The notes beneath the pieces were generated by a model that made no database searches, was not told the DNA's origin, and worked only from the letters and a program-made list of their open reading frames with translations. Positions 6,459 to 13,713 of a DNA stretch of 16,687 bases are shown piece by piece; within the stretch, counting starts at the first letter, position 1, and every line of letters begins with the position of its first letter. A program made the position numbers and the translations under genes. The stretch covers positions 1 through 16,687 of the forward strand of contig JBLNAE010000365.1 in the NCBI GenBank assembly GCA_050259195.1, written 5' to 3'. Source of the DNA: PSLL01 sp050259195. Its GTDB lineage: Bacteria > Desulfobacterota_D > UBA1144 > Nemesobacterales > CSP1-2.

Positions 6459-6535
6459 TGGTGGAGATGAGGGGAATCGAACCCCCGACCTCTGCCGTGC
6501 GAAAGCAGCGCTCTCCCAAGCTGAGCTACATCCCC
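6459..6535 (-). tRNA. tRNA-Ala (anticodon CGC)
   Basis: A complete 77-base tRNA with encoded CCA. The stems are acceptor GGGGATG/CATCTCC, D-stem GCTC/GAGC, anticodon stem CTGCT/GGCAG with loop TTCGCAC, and T-arm GGGGG-TTCGATT-CCCCT. The 3:70 pair is G-U, the main identity element of alanine tRNAs, which supports the assignment. Its 3' end faces the integrase gene, so it is the likely attachment site of the element to its left. A promoter lies at 6569-6597. Confidence 0.95.
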
Positions 6536-6568
6536 ATACCATTTTATTAGTGTATCTCGCATATTAAT

Positions 6569-6597
6569 ATACTATAAATCATACCGCAATTCGTCAA
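6569..6597 (-). promoter_or_regulatory. Promoter of tRNA-Ala
   Basis: On the minus strand TTGACG (6597-6592) and TAGTAT (6574-6569) have a 17-base spacer. The distance to the first base of the tRNA allows a leader of about 25 bases. It lies in the gap between galU and the tRNA. Confidence 0.5.
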
Positions 6598-6616
6598 ATA
6601 CAGCTAGAAACCGTAA

Positions 6617-7480
6617 TTATAGAAAAAACCTTCTTATAAAAGGTTCTAACTCCCTGCGGAGTTCTGGGTTTTTTATAACATAATTTAGCGTAGCCTTCAA
6701 GTATCCGAGCCTGTCTCCCCCGTCGAATCTCTCTCCTCTAAATTTGTATGCCGAGAGCTTTCCCCTACGTGCAAGCTCAGACAGCGCATCTGTAAGCTGA
6801 ATCTCGCCGCCCTTTCCCGGAGGGATTTGACTCAGAATGTCAAAAACCTCTGGAGCTAAAACGTACCTCCCCACAACTGCAAGATTTGACTTGGCTTCGT
6901 CCGGCACTGGTTTTTCTACAACTCCTCTTACCTCGTAAATGTCGCTTGCAATCTCCCGTCCGTCAATTATTCCGTATTTGCTTGTCTCCTGCCTTTCTAC
7001 TTCCATTACGGCCACGACGGATTTCTCGTACCTTTCATATATATCAATAAGCTGCATAAGACAAGGGATTTCAGAATCAATTAAATCATCAGGGAGCATA
7101 ACGCCGAATGGTTCATCTCCTACAACAGTATTGGCCGTAAATACGGCGTGCCCAAGCCCAAGTGGTCTCCCCTGTCTCACCGAAGTGATGTATGAAAGCT
7201 TGGTTGACTTCTGAACCGATTCGAGAAGGTCGAGCTTGTTTTTCTTCTCAAGCGCGCTCTCAAGGTCCGGAAAGTCGTCAAAGTGATCCTCTATGGCCGC
7301 TTTCTCGCGACTGGTGATAAGCACAACCATCTCAACTCCTGAGTCCCTGGCCTCTTCAACTATATACTGAATCATAGGCTTATCTATTATTGGAATCATT
7401 TCCTTAGGGATTGCTTTAGTCGCAGGAAGAAACCTAGTTCCAAGTCCTGCGGCAGGAATTACAGCCTTTTTAACCTTCAT
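6617..7480 (-). CDS. galU: UTP-glucose-1-phosphate uridylyltransferase
   Basis: GalU makes UDP-glucose from UTP and glucose 1-phosphate, feeding cell-envelope polysaccharide, LPS and glycogen-type pathways in the cytoplasm. The 287-residue length is normal. The N-terminal nucleotide-binding signature is clear (AAGLGTRFLPATKAIPKEM at about 10-28), followed by IIDKPMIQYIVEEA, the GLGHAV segment, LPDDLID with the metal-binding aspartates, VVEKP and the sugar-binding GGEIQLTDAL. GAGGAG lies just before the ATG. It is probably the last gene of a leuA-AAA+-galU transcript, 59 bases after the ATPase gene. No clear terminator is seen before the tRNA-Ala promoter. Confidence 0.95.
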   Translation of the reverse strand: MKVKKAVIPAAGLGTRFLPATKAIPKEMIPIIDKPMIQYIVEEARDSGVEMVVLITSREKAAIEDHFDDFPDLESALEKKNKLDLLESVQKSTKLSYITSVRQGRPLGLGHAVFTANTVVGDEPFGVMLPDDLIDSEIPCLMQLIDIYERYEKSVVAVMEVERQETSKYGIIDGREIASDIYEVRGVVEKPVPDEAKSNLAVVGRYVLAPEVFDILSQIPPGKGGEIQLTDALSELARRGKLSAYKFRGERFDGGDRLGYLKATLNYVIKNPELRRELEPFIRRFFL

Positions 7481-7539
7481 TGATCTTCTCCTCTATCACT
7501 ATTCTAAAAGCCCACAGCAAAAAGAGTGAATTTCCTAAA

Positions 7540-9027
7540 TTACTTAGAAGCCTTAACCGCACGGTTGAATGCCCAGCGCTCCAGTTTTGAAATCTCCTCC
7601 CGCATCGTTGTAGAAAGCGGTACTACTGAAGACGAAGCGATTATTAATTCCATATCATCTAGCTCCTTGCGCTTAGAGAATGATTCAAAGAGCGCCGATA
7701 CAACAGCCTGCTCTATCTCCGCACCACTCAGCCCCTCTGTATTCTTTGCTAGCGAATCTAAGTCAAAGAGCTCGGGATTTCTTCCGCGACTGAGAAGATG
7801 AATCCGGAATATCTCTCTTCTTTCCTTCTGCGAAGGAAGAGGAACAAAAAATATCTCATCAAATCTCCCCTTCCTTAAAATTTCAGGCGGAAGCAAATCA
7901 ATCCGGTTTGCAGTAGCGGCCACGAAGACGGGATATAGCTTCTCCTGCATCCAGGTAAGAAAATATCCAAATATCCTGGATGCAGGGCTGTCGCTTGTTT
8001 TCTCACCGCTCCTTGTAATGCCAGCCTCTATTTCATCAATCCACAAAACGCATGGCGCCATTGCCTCAACCGTATTTACGGCTCTCTGAAAAGCCTCTTC
8101 GGGGCTTCCAGAAACGCCGCTATAGACTTGATTTAGATCAAGCCTCAAAAGCGGCAGATCCCAAGCCGTAGCCACCGCCTTTGCGCAAAGGCTCTTTCCG
8201 CAGCCGCTTATCCCCATAATAAGCACTCCTTTTGGTATATCAAGTCCAAACTTTTTGGCTTCTGTAGAAAAAGCCAGGGCCCTCGTTTGGAGCCATTCTT
8301 TGAGATTTTCAAGTCCGCCAATATCCTCCAGACTTATGTGATCTCTTACAAACTCAAGGGTCCCGGATTTTCTTACGAGCTGAGCCTTTTCTTCTAAGAG
8401 CGCATCAACCACCCCTTCATCCATACCTTCTCTTCCTATAAGAGTCCTCCTCAAGGCAAGTTCCATCTCCACAGACCCAAGCCCGAGCACCGCGCGAATG
8501 CACTTTTCTCTAAGCGCCGGCGTAAGAGAACTGCGGATTTTTTCAGAGTTTTTATGGGAGCCTACCGTCATATCAAAAATCTCTCCCAACTCATCCATAT
8601 CGGGAAGTCCAATATCAACCACCGCTACTTCTTTTTGGAGTTCATTTGGGAGAAATAACACAGGAGAAAGAATAAAAAGGGTTTTGTAGCTGCTTTTGAG
8701 TATTCGATAAATATCCCTGAGCTTTCTGATTAATCCCGGATCAGTCAGAAAGAAATGTAGGTCTTTAAAAAGATAAAATCCCGTTTCCTCGTCACTTATA
8801 ACCCTATCCAAAGCCTGAATCACATCACGGGTTTCACCAATTTCAGCACCATCGCTCCTCATCCCGCCAACGCCGGACCAAGTATAAAACTTTATAGGGC
8901 TCGAAAAGAGCTCCGTTCCAAGAAGTTTCACCATCCTCTCAACACGCTCTTCTTCCCACGATACAAGATAGAGTATTGGATATTTTGCCGCGATGAATCT
9001 TTTTATTATTTCGGCAGGAAACGGCAT
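7540..9027 (-). CDS. Ycf46-like AAA+ ATPase
   Basis: A 495-residue protein with the two-part layout of the Ycf46 family. The N-terminal region (1-230) has the family opening FIAAKYPILYLVSWEEERVE. The AAA+ module begins around DIGGLENLKEWL and includes Walker A GISGCGKS (272-279), Walker B VLWIDEIEAG (D331, E332), the sensor region ATANRIDLLP and the arginine-finger stretch RKGRFDEIFFVPLP. No membrane segment or zinc site is seen. Ycf46 proteins are known from cyanobacteria, plastids and other bacteria; their substrate is not well established. The gene lies between leuA and galU on the same strand, with no strong ribosome binding site before the ATG. Its neighbours are metabolic and do not reveal its job. 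Confidence 0.85.
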   Translation of the reverse strand: MPFPAEIIKRFIAAKYPILYLVSWEEERVERMVKLLGTELFSSPIKFYTWSGVGGMRSDGAEIGETRDVIQALDRVISDEETGFYLFKDLHFFLTDPGLIRKLRDIYRILKSSYKTLFILSPVLFLPNELQKEVAVVDIGLPDMDELGEIFDMTVGSHKNSEKIRSSLTPALREKCIRAVLGLGSVEMELALRRTLIGREGMDEGVVDALLEEKAQLVRKSGTLEFVRDHISLEDIGGLENLKEWLQTRALAFSTEAKKFGLDIPKGVLIMGISGCGKSLCAKAVATAWDLPLLRLDLNQVYSGVSGSPEEAFQRAVNTVEAMAPCVLWIDEIEAGITRSGEKTSDSPASRIFGYFLTWMQEKLYPVFVAATANRIDLLPPEILRKGRFDEIFFVPLPSQKERREIFRIHLLSRGRNPELFDLDSLAKNTEGLSGAEIEQAVVSALFESFSKRKELDDMELIIASSSVVPLSTTMREEISKLERWAFNRAVKASK

Positions 9028-9039
9028 ATTTGTCTGATT

Positions 9040-9062
9040 GGGGCAAATTCACAAATTGCCCC
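9040..9062. repeat. Palindrome between leuA and AAA+ gene
   Basis: GGGGCAA and TTGCCCC form a 7-bp stem around nine bases, followed by CTAC. It resembles the common intergenic palindrome GTAGGGGCAATTC...GAATTGCCCCTAC found scattered in many bacterial genomes. It fills most of the 46-base gap after the leuA stop. It may reduce read-through or stabilise the upstream message, but no T-tract is present. Confidence 0.55.
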
Positions 9063-9073
9063 TACTACGGCCT

Positions 9074-10618
9074 CTAAACCACTCCGGAAGAGGTTTGCCT
9101 TGGATGCTCTTTTCTCCAGCGGAGCTTATTAAGCGCGTTTACAAACGCCTTGGCGCTTGCGACTATAATGTCTGTGCTTGCACCCTGTCCCTGGGAAACA
9201 ATTCCATCTTCCTCAATCCTCACGGTCACCTCTCCCTGAGCGTCCGTGCCTCCCGTGATTGCAGCCACAACATATCGCTCAAGGTTCGGGATTACTCCTG
9301 TAGCTTTGGAGATCGCTTTATATGCAGCATCTACAGGGCCATCGCCGTATTCGGATACTGTCACCTCTTCGCCATCTATCAAAAGCTTTATTGTTGCAAC
9401 GGGGCGCATATCAGTGCCACTTGAGAAATTTGCGGAGACAATCTTGTAAAAATCAGACGAACGAACGAACTCCTCGCTAATCAAGGCCTCTATATCCTCA
9501 TCAAACACATATTTCTTCTTATCGGCTAAATCCTTAAACCTTCGAAACGCGCGCTGAAAATCGTTTTCGTTGAGAAAGTATCCAAACTCTTCAAGCCGTT
9601 TTTTAAACGCGTGCCTGCCGGAGTGCTTTCCAAGGATTATTTTATTCGATGGAATTCCTACCTCTTCGGGTTTCATAATCTCATAAGTGATTCTCTCCTT
9701 AAGAACACCGTCCTGATGGATTCCAGCTTCGTGGGCAAATGCATTTGCCCCGACTATTGCCTTATTCGGCTGGACACTTACTCCGGTCACATGAGACACA
9801 AGCCTGCTTGTGGGGTAAATCTGCTCCGTGACAATCCTAGTTCTATAAGGGTTACGATCGCCTCGTACTTTAAGCGCCATGACAATCTCTTCAAGAGAGG
9901 CGTTTCCAGCCCTCTCTCCAAGACCATTAATGGTGCATTCAATCTGCCTTGCGCCCTCTTTTATAGCAGCAATGGAATTTGCAACGGCAAGCCCTAAATC
10001 ATTATGGCAGTGCACACTGAGCGTGATCTTATCGAGATCGGATACTCTCTCCCTTAAAGTTCTTATGATATAAGCAAATTCCTCGGGCACCGTGTACCCA
10101 ACCGTATCGGGAATGTTAATCGTAGTAGCCCCGGCTTTAACGGCAATGTCAACGGCGCGGCAGAGATAATCAATATCTGTTCTTGTCGCATCCTCAGGTG
10201 AAAACTCCACGTTTTCCGTGTAGTGCTTTGCATGTTTTACAGCGGCGACAATAGTCTCCAATACCTCGTCTCTGGTCTTGCCGAGTTTATATCTTAGATG
10301 AATGTCGGATGTGGCGATAAACGTATGAATCCTGGGGTTTGCAGCCTTCTTTATCGCCTCCCAGCCTCTCTCTATATCGGCAATATTGGCTCTGCAAAGC
10401 CCGGCTATTTCGCAGCCTCTGATTTCTTCCGCAATCAGCTTTACGGATTGAAAATCCCCCTCTGACGAAGCGGGAAAACCCGCCTCTATAATGTCCACCC
10501 CTAATTTTTCAAGTTGATAAGCTACCTTAATTTTTTCTTCTGCAGTCATACCGCATCCAGGCGCCTGCTCTCCGTCTCTTAGAGTCGTATCAAATATTTT
10601 TACCATTTCACTACTCAT
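9074..10618 (-). CDS. leuA: 2-isopropylmalate synthase
   Basis: LeuA condenses acetyl-CoA with 2-oxoisovalerate, the committed step of leucine synthesis. The 514-residue length matches full-length enzymes. The catalytic TIM barrel opens with FDTTLRDGEQAPG and carries HCHNDLGLAVANS with the metal-binding HxH, and NGLGERAGNAS. The C-terminal part from about residue 385 is the LeuA regulatory domain that binds leucine for feedback inhibition, with TIKLLIDGEEVTVSEYG and GPVDAAYKAI. The start at 10618 is set by GGAGG eight bases upstream. The promoter at 10650-10678 gives a leader of only about 25 bases, too short for a leucine attenuator. Citramalate synthase and homocitrate synthase are relatives, but the motifs and length favour LeuA. 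Confidence 0.93.
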   Translation of the reverse strand: MSSEMVKIFDTTLRDGEQAPGCGMTAEEKIKVAYQLEKLGVDIIEAGFPASSEGDFQSVKLIAEEIRGCEIAGLCRANIADIERGWEAIKKAANPRIHTFIATSDIHLRYKLGKTRDEVLETIVAAVKHAKHYTENVEFSPEDATRTDIDYLCRAVDIAVKAGATTINIPDTVGYTVPEEFAYIIRTLRERVSDLDKITLSVHCHNDLGLAVANSIAAIKEGARQIECTINGLGERAGNASLEEIVMALKVRGDRNPYRTRIVTEQIYPTSRLVSHVTGVSVQPNKAIVGANAFAHEAGIHQDGVLKERITYEIMKPEEVGIPSNKIILGKHSGRHAFKKRLEEFGYFLNENDFQRAFRRFKDLADKKKYVFDEDIEALISEEFVRSSDFYKIVSANFSSGTDMRPVATIKLLIDGEEVTVSEYGDGPVDAAYKAISKATGVIPNLERYVVAAITGGTDAQGEVTVRIEEDGIVSQGQGASTDIIVASAKAFVNALNKLRWRKEHPRQTSSGVV

Positions 10619-10649
10619 TTAATTTGCCTCCGCTTTAGCAATCCTAAAA

Positions 10650-10678
10650 ATTCTAAGGTTTGTATAAAGGTTTGTCAA
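10650..10678 (-). promoter_or_regulatory. leuA promoter
   Basis: On the minus strand the -35 is TTGACA (10678-10673, a full consensus match) and the -10 is TAGAAT (10655-10650), with a 17-base spacer. Its -35 box overlaps that of the divergent tyrS promoter with only one base of offset. Confidence 0.7.
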
Positions 10679-10700
10679 TTCCAAGGTTTGAATATACTAT
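10672..10700 (+). promoter_or_regulatory. tyrS promoter
   Basis: TTGTCA at 10672-10677 and TACTAT at 10695-10700 are 17 bases apart, giving an inferred leader of about 65 bases before the ATG at 10771. No T-box sequence or long leader hairpin was recognised. Confidence 0.5.
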
Positions 10701-10770
10701 TATACCAGTTTGGTTACTCGATAGTGCAATCGGTATCAGAGCAAATCTAAATGAAAGGGTAGTTATCAGA

Positions 10771-11997
10771 ATGACATCACTGAGTCCCGAAAAACAGATT
10801 GAAATTATTAAAAGGGGAACGGCAGAGATAATCTCTGAAGAAGAACTCATGGAGAAGCTCAAGAAATCCGTAGAGATAGGAAAACCCCTCCGAATCAAAG
10901 CCGGATTCGACCCAACCGCGCCCGACCTCCATCTCGGACACTGCGTCCTTCTTAAAAAACTCAGGGACTTTCAAGACCTGGGGCATACGGTCATTTTCCT
11001 CATCGGGGATTTTACGGCCCTGATTGGAGACCCTTCAGGAAGGTCAGAGACCAGACCACCGCTCTCCGGTGAAGAAGTCATCAAAAACGCCGAAACTTAT
11101 GAAAGTCAGGTTTTTAAAATACTGAGAAAAGACAGAACCGAGGTCGTCTTTAACTCCGCCTGGCTTGGAAAAATGAGCGCTGAAGAGGTGTTGAGGCTCG
11201 CCGCCCTCCAGAACGTAGCCAGGATGCTTGAGCGGGACGATTTTCATAAACGCTATATTTCCGGTACTCCTATTACGATCATGGAATTCCTATACCCTCT
11301 CATCCAGGCTTATGATTCGGCCAATATCAAAGCCGACGTTGAATTTGGAGGGACAGACCAGAAGTTCAACATTCTCCTCGGCCGCGACATTCAGAGGTAT
11401 TTTAACCAGAAACCCCAGGTGGCGATTCTCGTTCCAATCCTCGAGGGTCTCGACGGCGCTCAGAAGATGTCTAAATCACTCCGAAACTACATAGCGATTG
11501 AAGACCCTCCAGAGGAAATTTTCGGAAAGGTTATGTCCATATCCGATGCGCTCATGTGGAAGTACTATGAGCTTCTTAGCCGTAGGTCTTCGGAAGAAAT
11601 TCAAATGATGAAAGACGAATGGCACCCCATGGACGCTAAAAAGGCCCTAGCCTTTGAGATCGTCTTATGGTTTCATGGGCAAGATTGCGCAATAGAGGCC
11701 CAGAGGGATTTTGAGACAAAGTTTTCTGAGAGGCAGTTCCCAGAGGACGCAAGAGAAGTAACTCTGGAGAGAAAAAATGGAACAACCATTTTAGATCTGG
11801 TTCTGCTCTCGTCTGAAAAAATCAAAAGCCGAGGAGAAGCAAAAAGGCTTATAGAGCAGGGCGGAGTAAGCGTAGATGAACAAAAGATTGCCGACCCTAA
11901 AGCGCCGGTGCCGCACAAAGAGCTTATTAAAGTAAAAATTGGAAAGAGAGAATTTATTAAAGTGAGATTTAATAAGATGAGTGAACCTGTAAGCTGA
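10771..11997 (+). CDS. tyrS: Tyrosyl-tRNA synthetase
   Basis: TyrS charges tRNA-Tyr. The 408-residue protein is a class I synthetase. The HIGH motif appears as HLGH (54-57) in FDPTAPDLHLGH and the KMSKS motif is intact at 232-236. The tyrosine-site region (FLYPLIQAYDSANIKADVEF, GGTDQKFN) is typical, and an S4 RNA-binding domain closes the C-terminus (about 345-400, IKSRGEAKRLIEQGGVSVDE). I start at ATG 10771, preceded by AAAGGG. A longer frame from 10660 would begin upstream of the promoter and add residues foreign to the family. The last seven codons lie inside the antisense rnpB gene: the stop is at 11995-11997 while rnpB extends to 11976. Confidence 0.94.
   Translation: MTSLSPEKQIEIIKRGTAEIISEEELMEKLKKSVEIGKPLRIKAGFDPTAPDLHLGHCVLLKKLRDFQDLGHTVIFLIGDFTALIGDPSGRSETRPPLSGEEVIKNAETYESQVFKILRKDRTEVVFNSAWLGKMSAEEVLRLAALQNVARMLERDDFHKRYISGTPITIMEFLYPLIQAYDSANIKADVEFGGTDQKFNILLGRDIQRYFNQKPQVAILVPILEGLDGAQKMSKSLRNYIAIEDPPEEIFGKVMSISDALMWKYYELLSRRSSEEIQMMKDEWHPMDAKKALAFEIVLWFHGQDCAIEAQRDFETKFSERQFPEDAREVTLERKNGTTILDLVLLSSEKIKSRGEAKRLIEQGGVSVDEQKIADPKAPVPHKELIKVKIGKREFIKVRFNKMSEPVS
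11954..11975. repeat. AT-rich hairpin next to rnpB 3' end
   Basis: TTATTAAA and TTTAATAA form a perfect 8-bp stem around six bases. On the minus strand it begins at the base after the last pair of RNase P helix P1. It lies within the tyrS C-terminal codons and might help end or trim the RNase P transcript. Confidence 0.5.
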
Positions 11998-12336
11998 ATT
12001 CTGTCTAGGGCGATCATTCATCTAGGACATCCATCTCTGGATGCCTCGTGCGACCTACCCGGAAGCTTCAGTCGGGCAACCTTATAAGCTTCCCTATTTG
12101 GTCTTTCTCCGAGCGGGGTTTTCCGTGCCGCAGGATGTCGCCACCCTGCGCGGTAGTCTCTTACACTGCCTTTTCACCCTTGCCTGCTTTTTATAAAGAT
12201 AAAAAACATAGGCGGTTTATTCTCTGTGGCACTTTCCGTTGCCTCACGACACCTGGGTGTTACCCAGCGCTCTGCCCTCCGGAGTTCAGACTTTCCTCCC
12301 CTTTTTCAAAAGGGGCGATCGCCTAGTCCACTCATC
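11976..12336 (-). ncRNA. rnpB: RNase P RNA, bacterial type A
   Basis: The RNA subunit of RNase P, which trims the 5' leader of tRNA precursors. Read on the minus strand it contains the universal core segments in order: GAGGAAAGTCTGAACTCC, AGGGCAGAGCGCTGGGTAAC, ACGGAAAGTGCCACAGAGA, AGGGTGAAAAGGCAGTG, GACTACCGC, GGTGGCGACATCCTGCGGC, GGTTGCCCGACTGAAG and ACAGAATTCAGCTTAC. The ends are defined by helix P1, where GATGAGTGGAC at the 5' end pairs along 11 bases with GTTCACTCATC at the 3' end. P4 pairs as AAG(U)CUGAA with UUCAGCUU, and P2 as GGCGATC with GATCGCC. The length is 361 bases. It begins seven bases after the rnhA stop and overlaps the 3' end of convergent tyrS by 22 bases. Confidence 0.96.
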
Positions 12337-12343
12337 TCAATAT

Positions 12344-12802
12344 TTAAAGATATTCATCTATCGCTCTATTTGCAAGCCTGTCGGCTTCTCGATTTAATTC
12401 TCTAGGGATATACTTAATCTTTACTTCTTCAAATTCCGCTATTAATTTCTTGGCGCATTTCCAGAGGGCGGCAATCTTGGAATCACGGACGCGCCAGCTT
12501 TCATTTATTTGATTGGCAAGGAGGGATGAATCTGTGTAAATCTTAAGATGGTTTTTTCTAAGTTTTTTTGCAGATTGGAGGGCAGTTATTAGAGCCTTAT
12601 ATTCGGCCTCATTGTTTGTGGCAATGCCAATATCTCTCTTTATTTCGTGGACACCTCCATCTACATCCCTTATTAAAACCCCTACCCCCGATCTGCCGGG
12701 ATTTCCCCTTGAGGCGCCATCTATGTAGATTTCAAGGGGCACTTTCACGCTGTCTAAAGACAATTTAAGCTGTTTGAACCCCGTTTTCGGTTGTTTCTTC
12801 AC
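12344..12802 (-). CDS. rnhA: Ribonuclease HI
   Basis: RNase HI cuts the RNA strand of RNA-DNA hybrids. The 152-residue protein has a short N-terminal extension (about 22 residues) followed by the RNase H fold. The four catalytic acids are present: D28 in YIDGASRGNPG, E67 in NNEAEYKAL, D91 in IYTDSSL and D141 in LNREADRLANRA. The form resembles the shorter, archaeal/Sto-type RNase HI, without an obvious basic protrusion like that of E. coli. Its start overlaps the end of the upstream zinc-ribbon gene by 38 bases, which implies coupled translation, and the RNase P RNA gene follows directly. An ATG-proximal ribosome binding site would lie inside the upstream gene. Confidence 0.92.
   Translation of the reverse strand: MKKQPKTGFKQLKLSLDSVKVPLEIYIDGASRGNPGRSGVGVLIRDVDGGVHEIKRDIGIATNNEAEYKALITALQSAKKLRKNHLKIYTDSSLLANQINESWRVRDSKIAALWKCAKKLIAEFEEVKIKYIPRELNREADRLANRAIDEYL
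12347..12375 (-). promoter_or_regulatory. Possible rnpB promoter inside rnhA
   Basis: On the minus strand TTGCAA (12375-12370) and TATCTT (12352-12347) have a 17-base spacer and would start transcription close to the first base of P1 at 12336. Each box matches the consensus at only four of six positions. Confidence 0.35.
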
Positions 12803-13493
12803 AGTAGAGAATTCTATGACAGTTCGGGCATTGAATCATTCTCGAACTTGTCAGAACCTCGTTAAAGAGCTGAGGTGGAATGTTCATGTTACAGCCCGTG
12901 CATATTTCGTTTCTTGCCGGTGCGAGCGCAACGCCGTTCCTCGTTCTAATCCTTTCATACATTGAGAGTATCTCAGGATTTACGATTGAAGTTACCCTTT
13001 TCTTTTCTTGCTTTTTAGTTTCATACACGCTCTTTAGGTCACTTATTTTCCCATTATAGCTGTTTATTACCCGTTCGTACTCCTTTTCCTTTTCAGCGAG
13101 TTCGCTCTCCTTTTCTTTAAGAAGCGATTCCAAGTCTTCAACCGCTTCCATCTCTTTTAGAATTTCTTCTTCTATCTCGGCGGTTAACTTTTTAGCCTCA
13201 GCAACCTCTTTTTGAAGAGCCTCGTACTCTTTGTATGTTTTTATCTCAAAAAGCTTTCCCTCCAACCTTTTTATTTTGTCCTTATTCTCGGCGAGGTTTA
13301 GTTCCTTTTCCATCTTCTTCTTTTTTCTTCCATTGAACTCTTCTTTTGTTTTAGATACGGATTCTTTAATCCTTTTGAGTTCTTCTTCGTAGCGGGTCAT
13401 TTCTTGCGGATATTTTTCCAGGTTGTCTTCCAGCTCTCCCAGCTCTAAATCGAGCTGCTGAAGCGTTTCGAGAACCGCAATCTGGTTTCTCAT
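12765..13493 (-). CDS. Coiled-coil C4 zinc-ribbon protein
   Basis: The 242-residue protein starts with a long helical coiled coil (about residues 10-175, dense in Glu, Lys and Leu) and ends in a zinc ribbon. C198 and C201 (CTGCNMNIP) and C222 and C225 (CPNCHRILYC) are the zinc ligands. This is the widespread bacterial C4-type zinc-ribbon family (DUF164-like), proposed to bind nucleic acid but of unsettled function. AAGGAGG five to six bases before the ATG gives a strong start. It overlaps rnhA, and the two with rnpB form a compact minus-strand group whose theme is RNA metabolism. Confidence 0.88.
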   Translation of the reverse strand: MRNQIAVLETLQQLDLELGELEDNLEKYPQEMTRYEEELKRIKESVSKTKEEFNGRKKKKMEKELNLAENKDKIKRLEGKLFEIKTYKEYEALQKEVAEAKKLTAEIEEEILKEMEAVEDLESLLKEKESELAEKEKEYERVINSYNGKISDLKSVYETKKQEKKRVTSIVNPEILSMYERIRTRNGVALAPARNEICTGCNMNIPPQLFNEVLTSSRMIQCPNCHRILYCEETTENGVQTA

Positions 13494-13640
13494 TTTTTCC
13501 TCCTTGCTTTGCAGTTAGATTTATCAAATTGGGGATTGATTTTTTCTAAGGGCGGTAGGTAAAAAGACAAATTGGAATTTAGGCGATGAATTGTGTAAAT
13601 ATCTCTTTCCATCTAAAAATCCGGGGCTGCCTATTACGTA

Positions 13641-13713
13641 TGGGCCCACCTGGATTCGAACCAGGGACCCTCCGGTTATGAGCCGGGAGCTCTACCAACT
13701 GAGCTATGGGCCC
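13641..13713 (-). tRNA. tRNA with CAU anticodon (Met or Ile2)
   Basis: A 73-base tRNA without encoded CCA. The acceptor is GGGCCCA/TGGGCCC, the D-stem GCTC/GAGC, the anticodon stem CCCGG/CCGGA with loop CTCATAA, and the T-arm CCTGG-TTCGAAT-CCAGG. The G1-C72 pair rules out the usual initiator tRNA. The first anticodon-stem pair is a C-A mismatch. Elongator Met and lysidine-modified Ile2 share the anticodon CAU and cannot be separated reliably by eye. Confidence 0.9.

Noticed and set aside
9611..9997. 128-codon plus-strand frame within leuA
   Set aside because: It is an antisense frame of a well-conserved gene with no family features.
10701..10765. tRNA-like D-arm text in the tyrS leader
   Set aside because: Only a short GGTATCAGAGC similarity; no cloverleaf and no T-box sequence could be drawn.
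10660..10770. N-terminal extension of TyrS
   Set aside because: It would begin upstream of the inferred promoter and adds 37 residues foreign to the family; ATG 10771 fits the usual start.
12048..12326. 92-codon plus-strand frame
   Set aside because: It lies entirely inside, and antisense to, the RNase P RNA; its openness comes from the structured RNA sequence.
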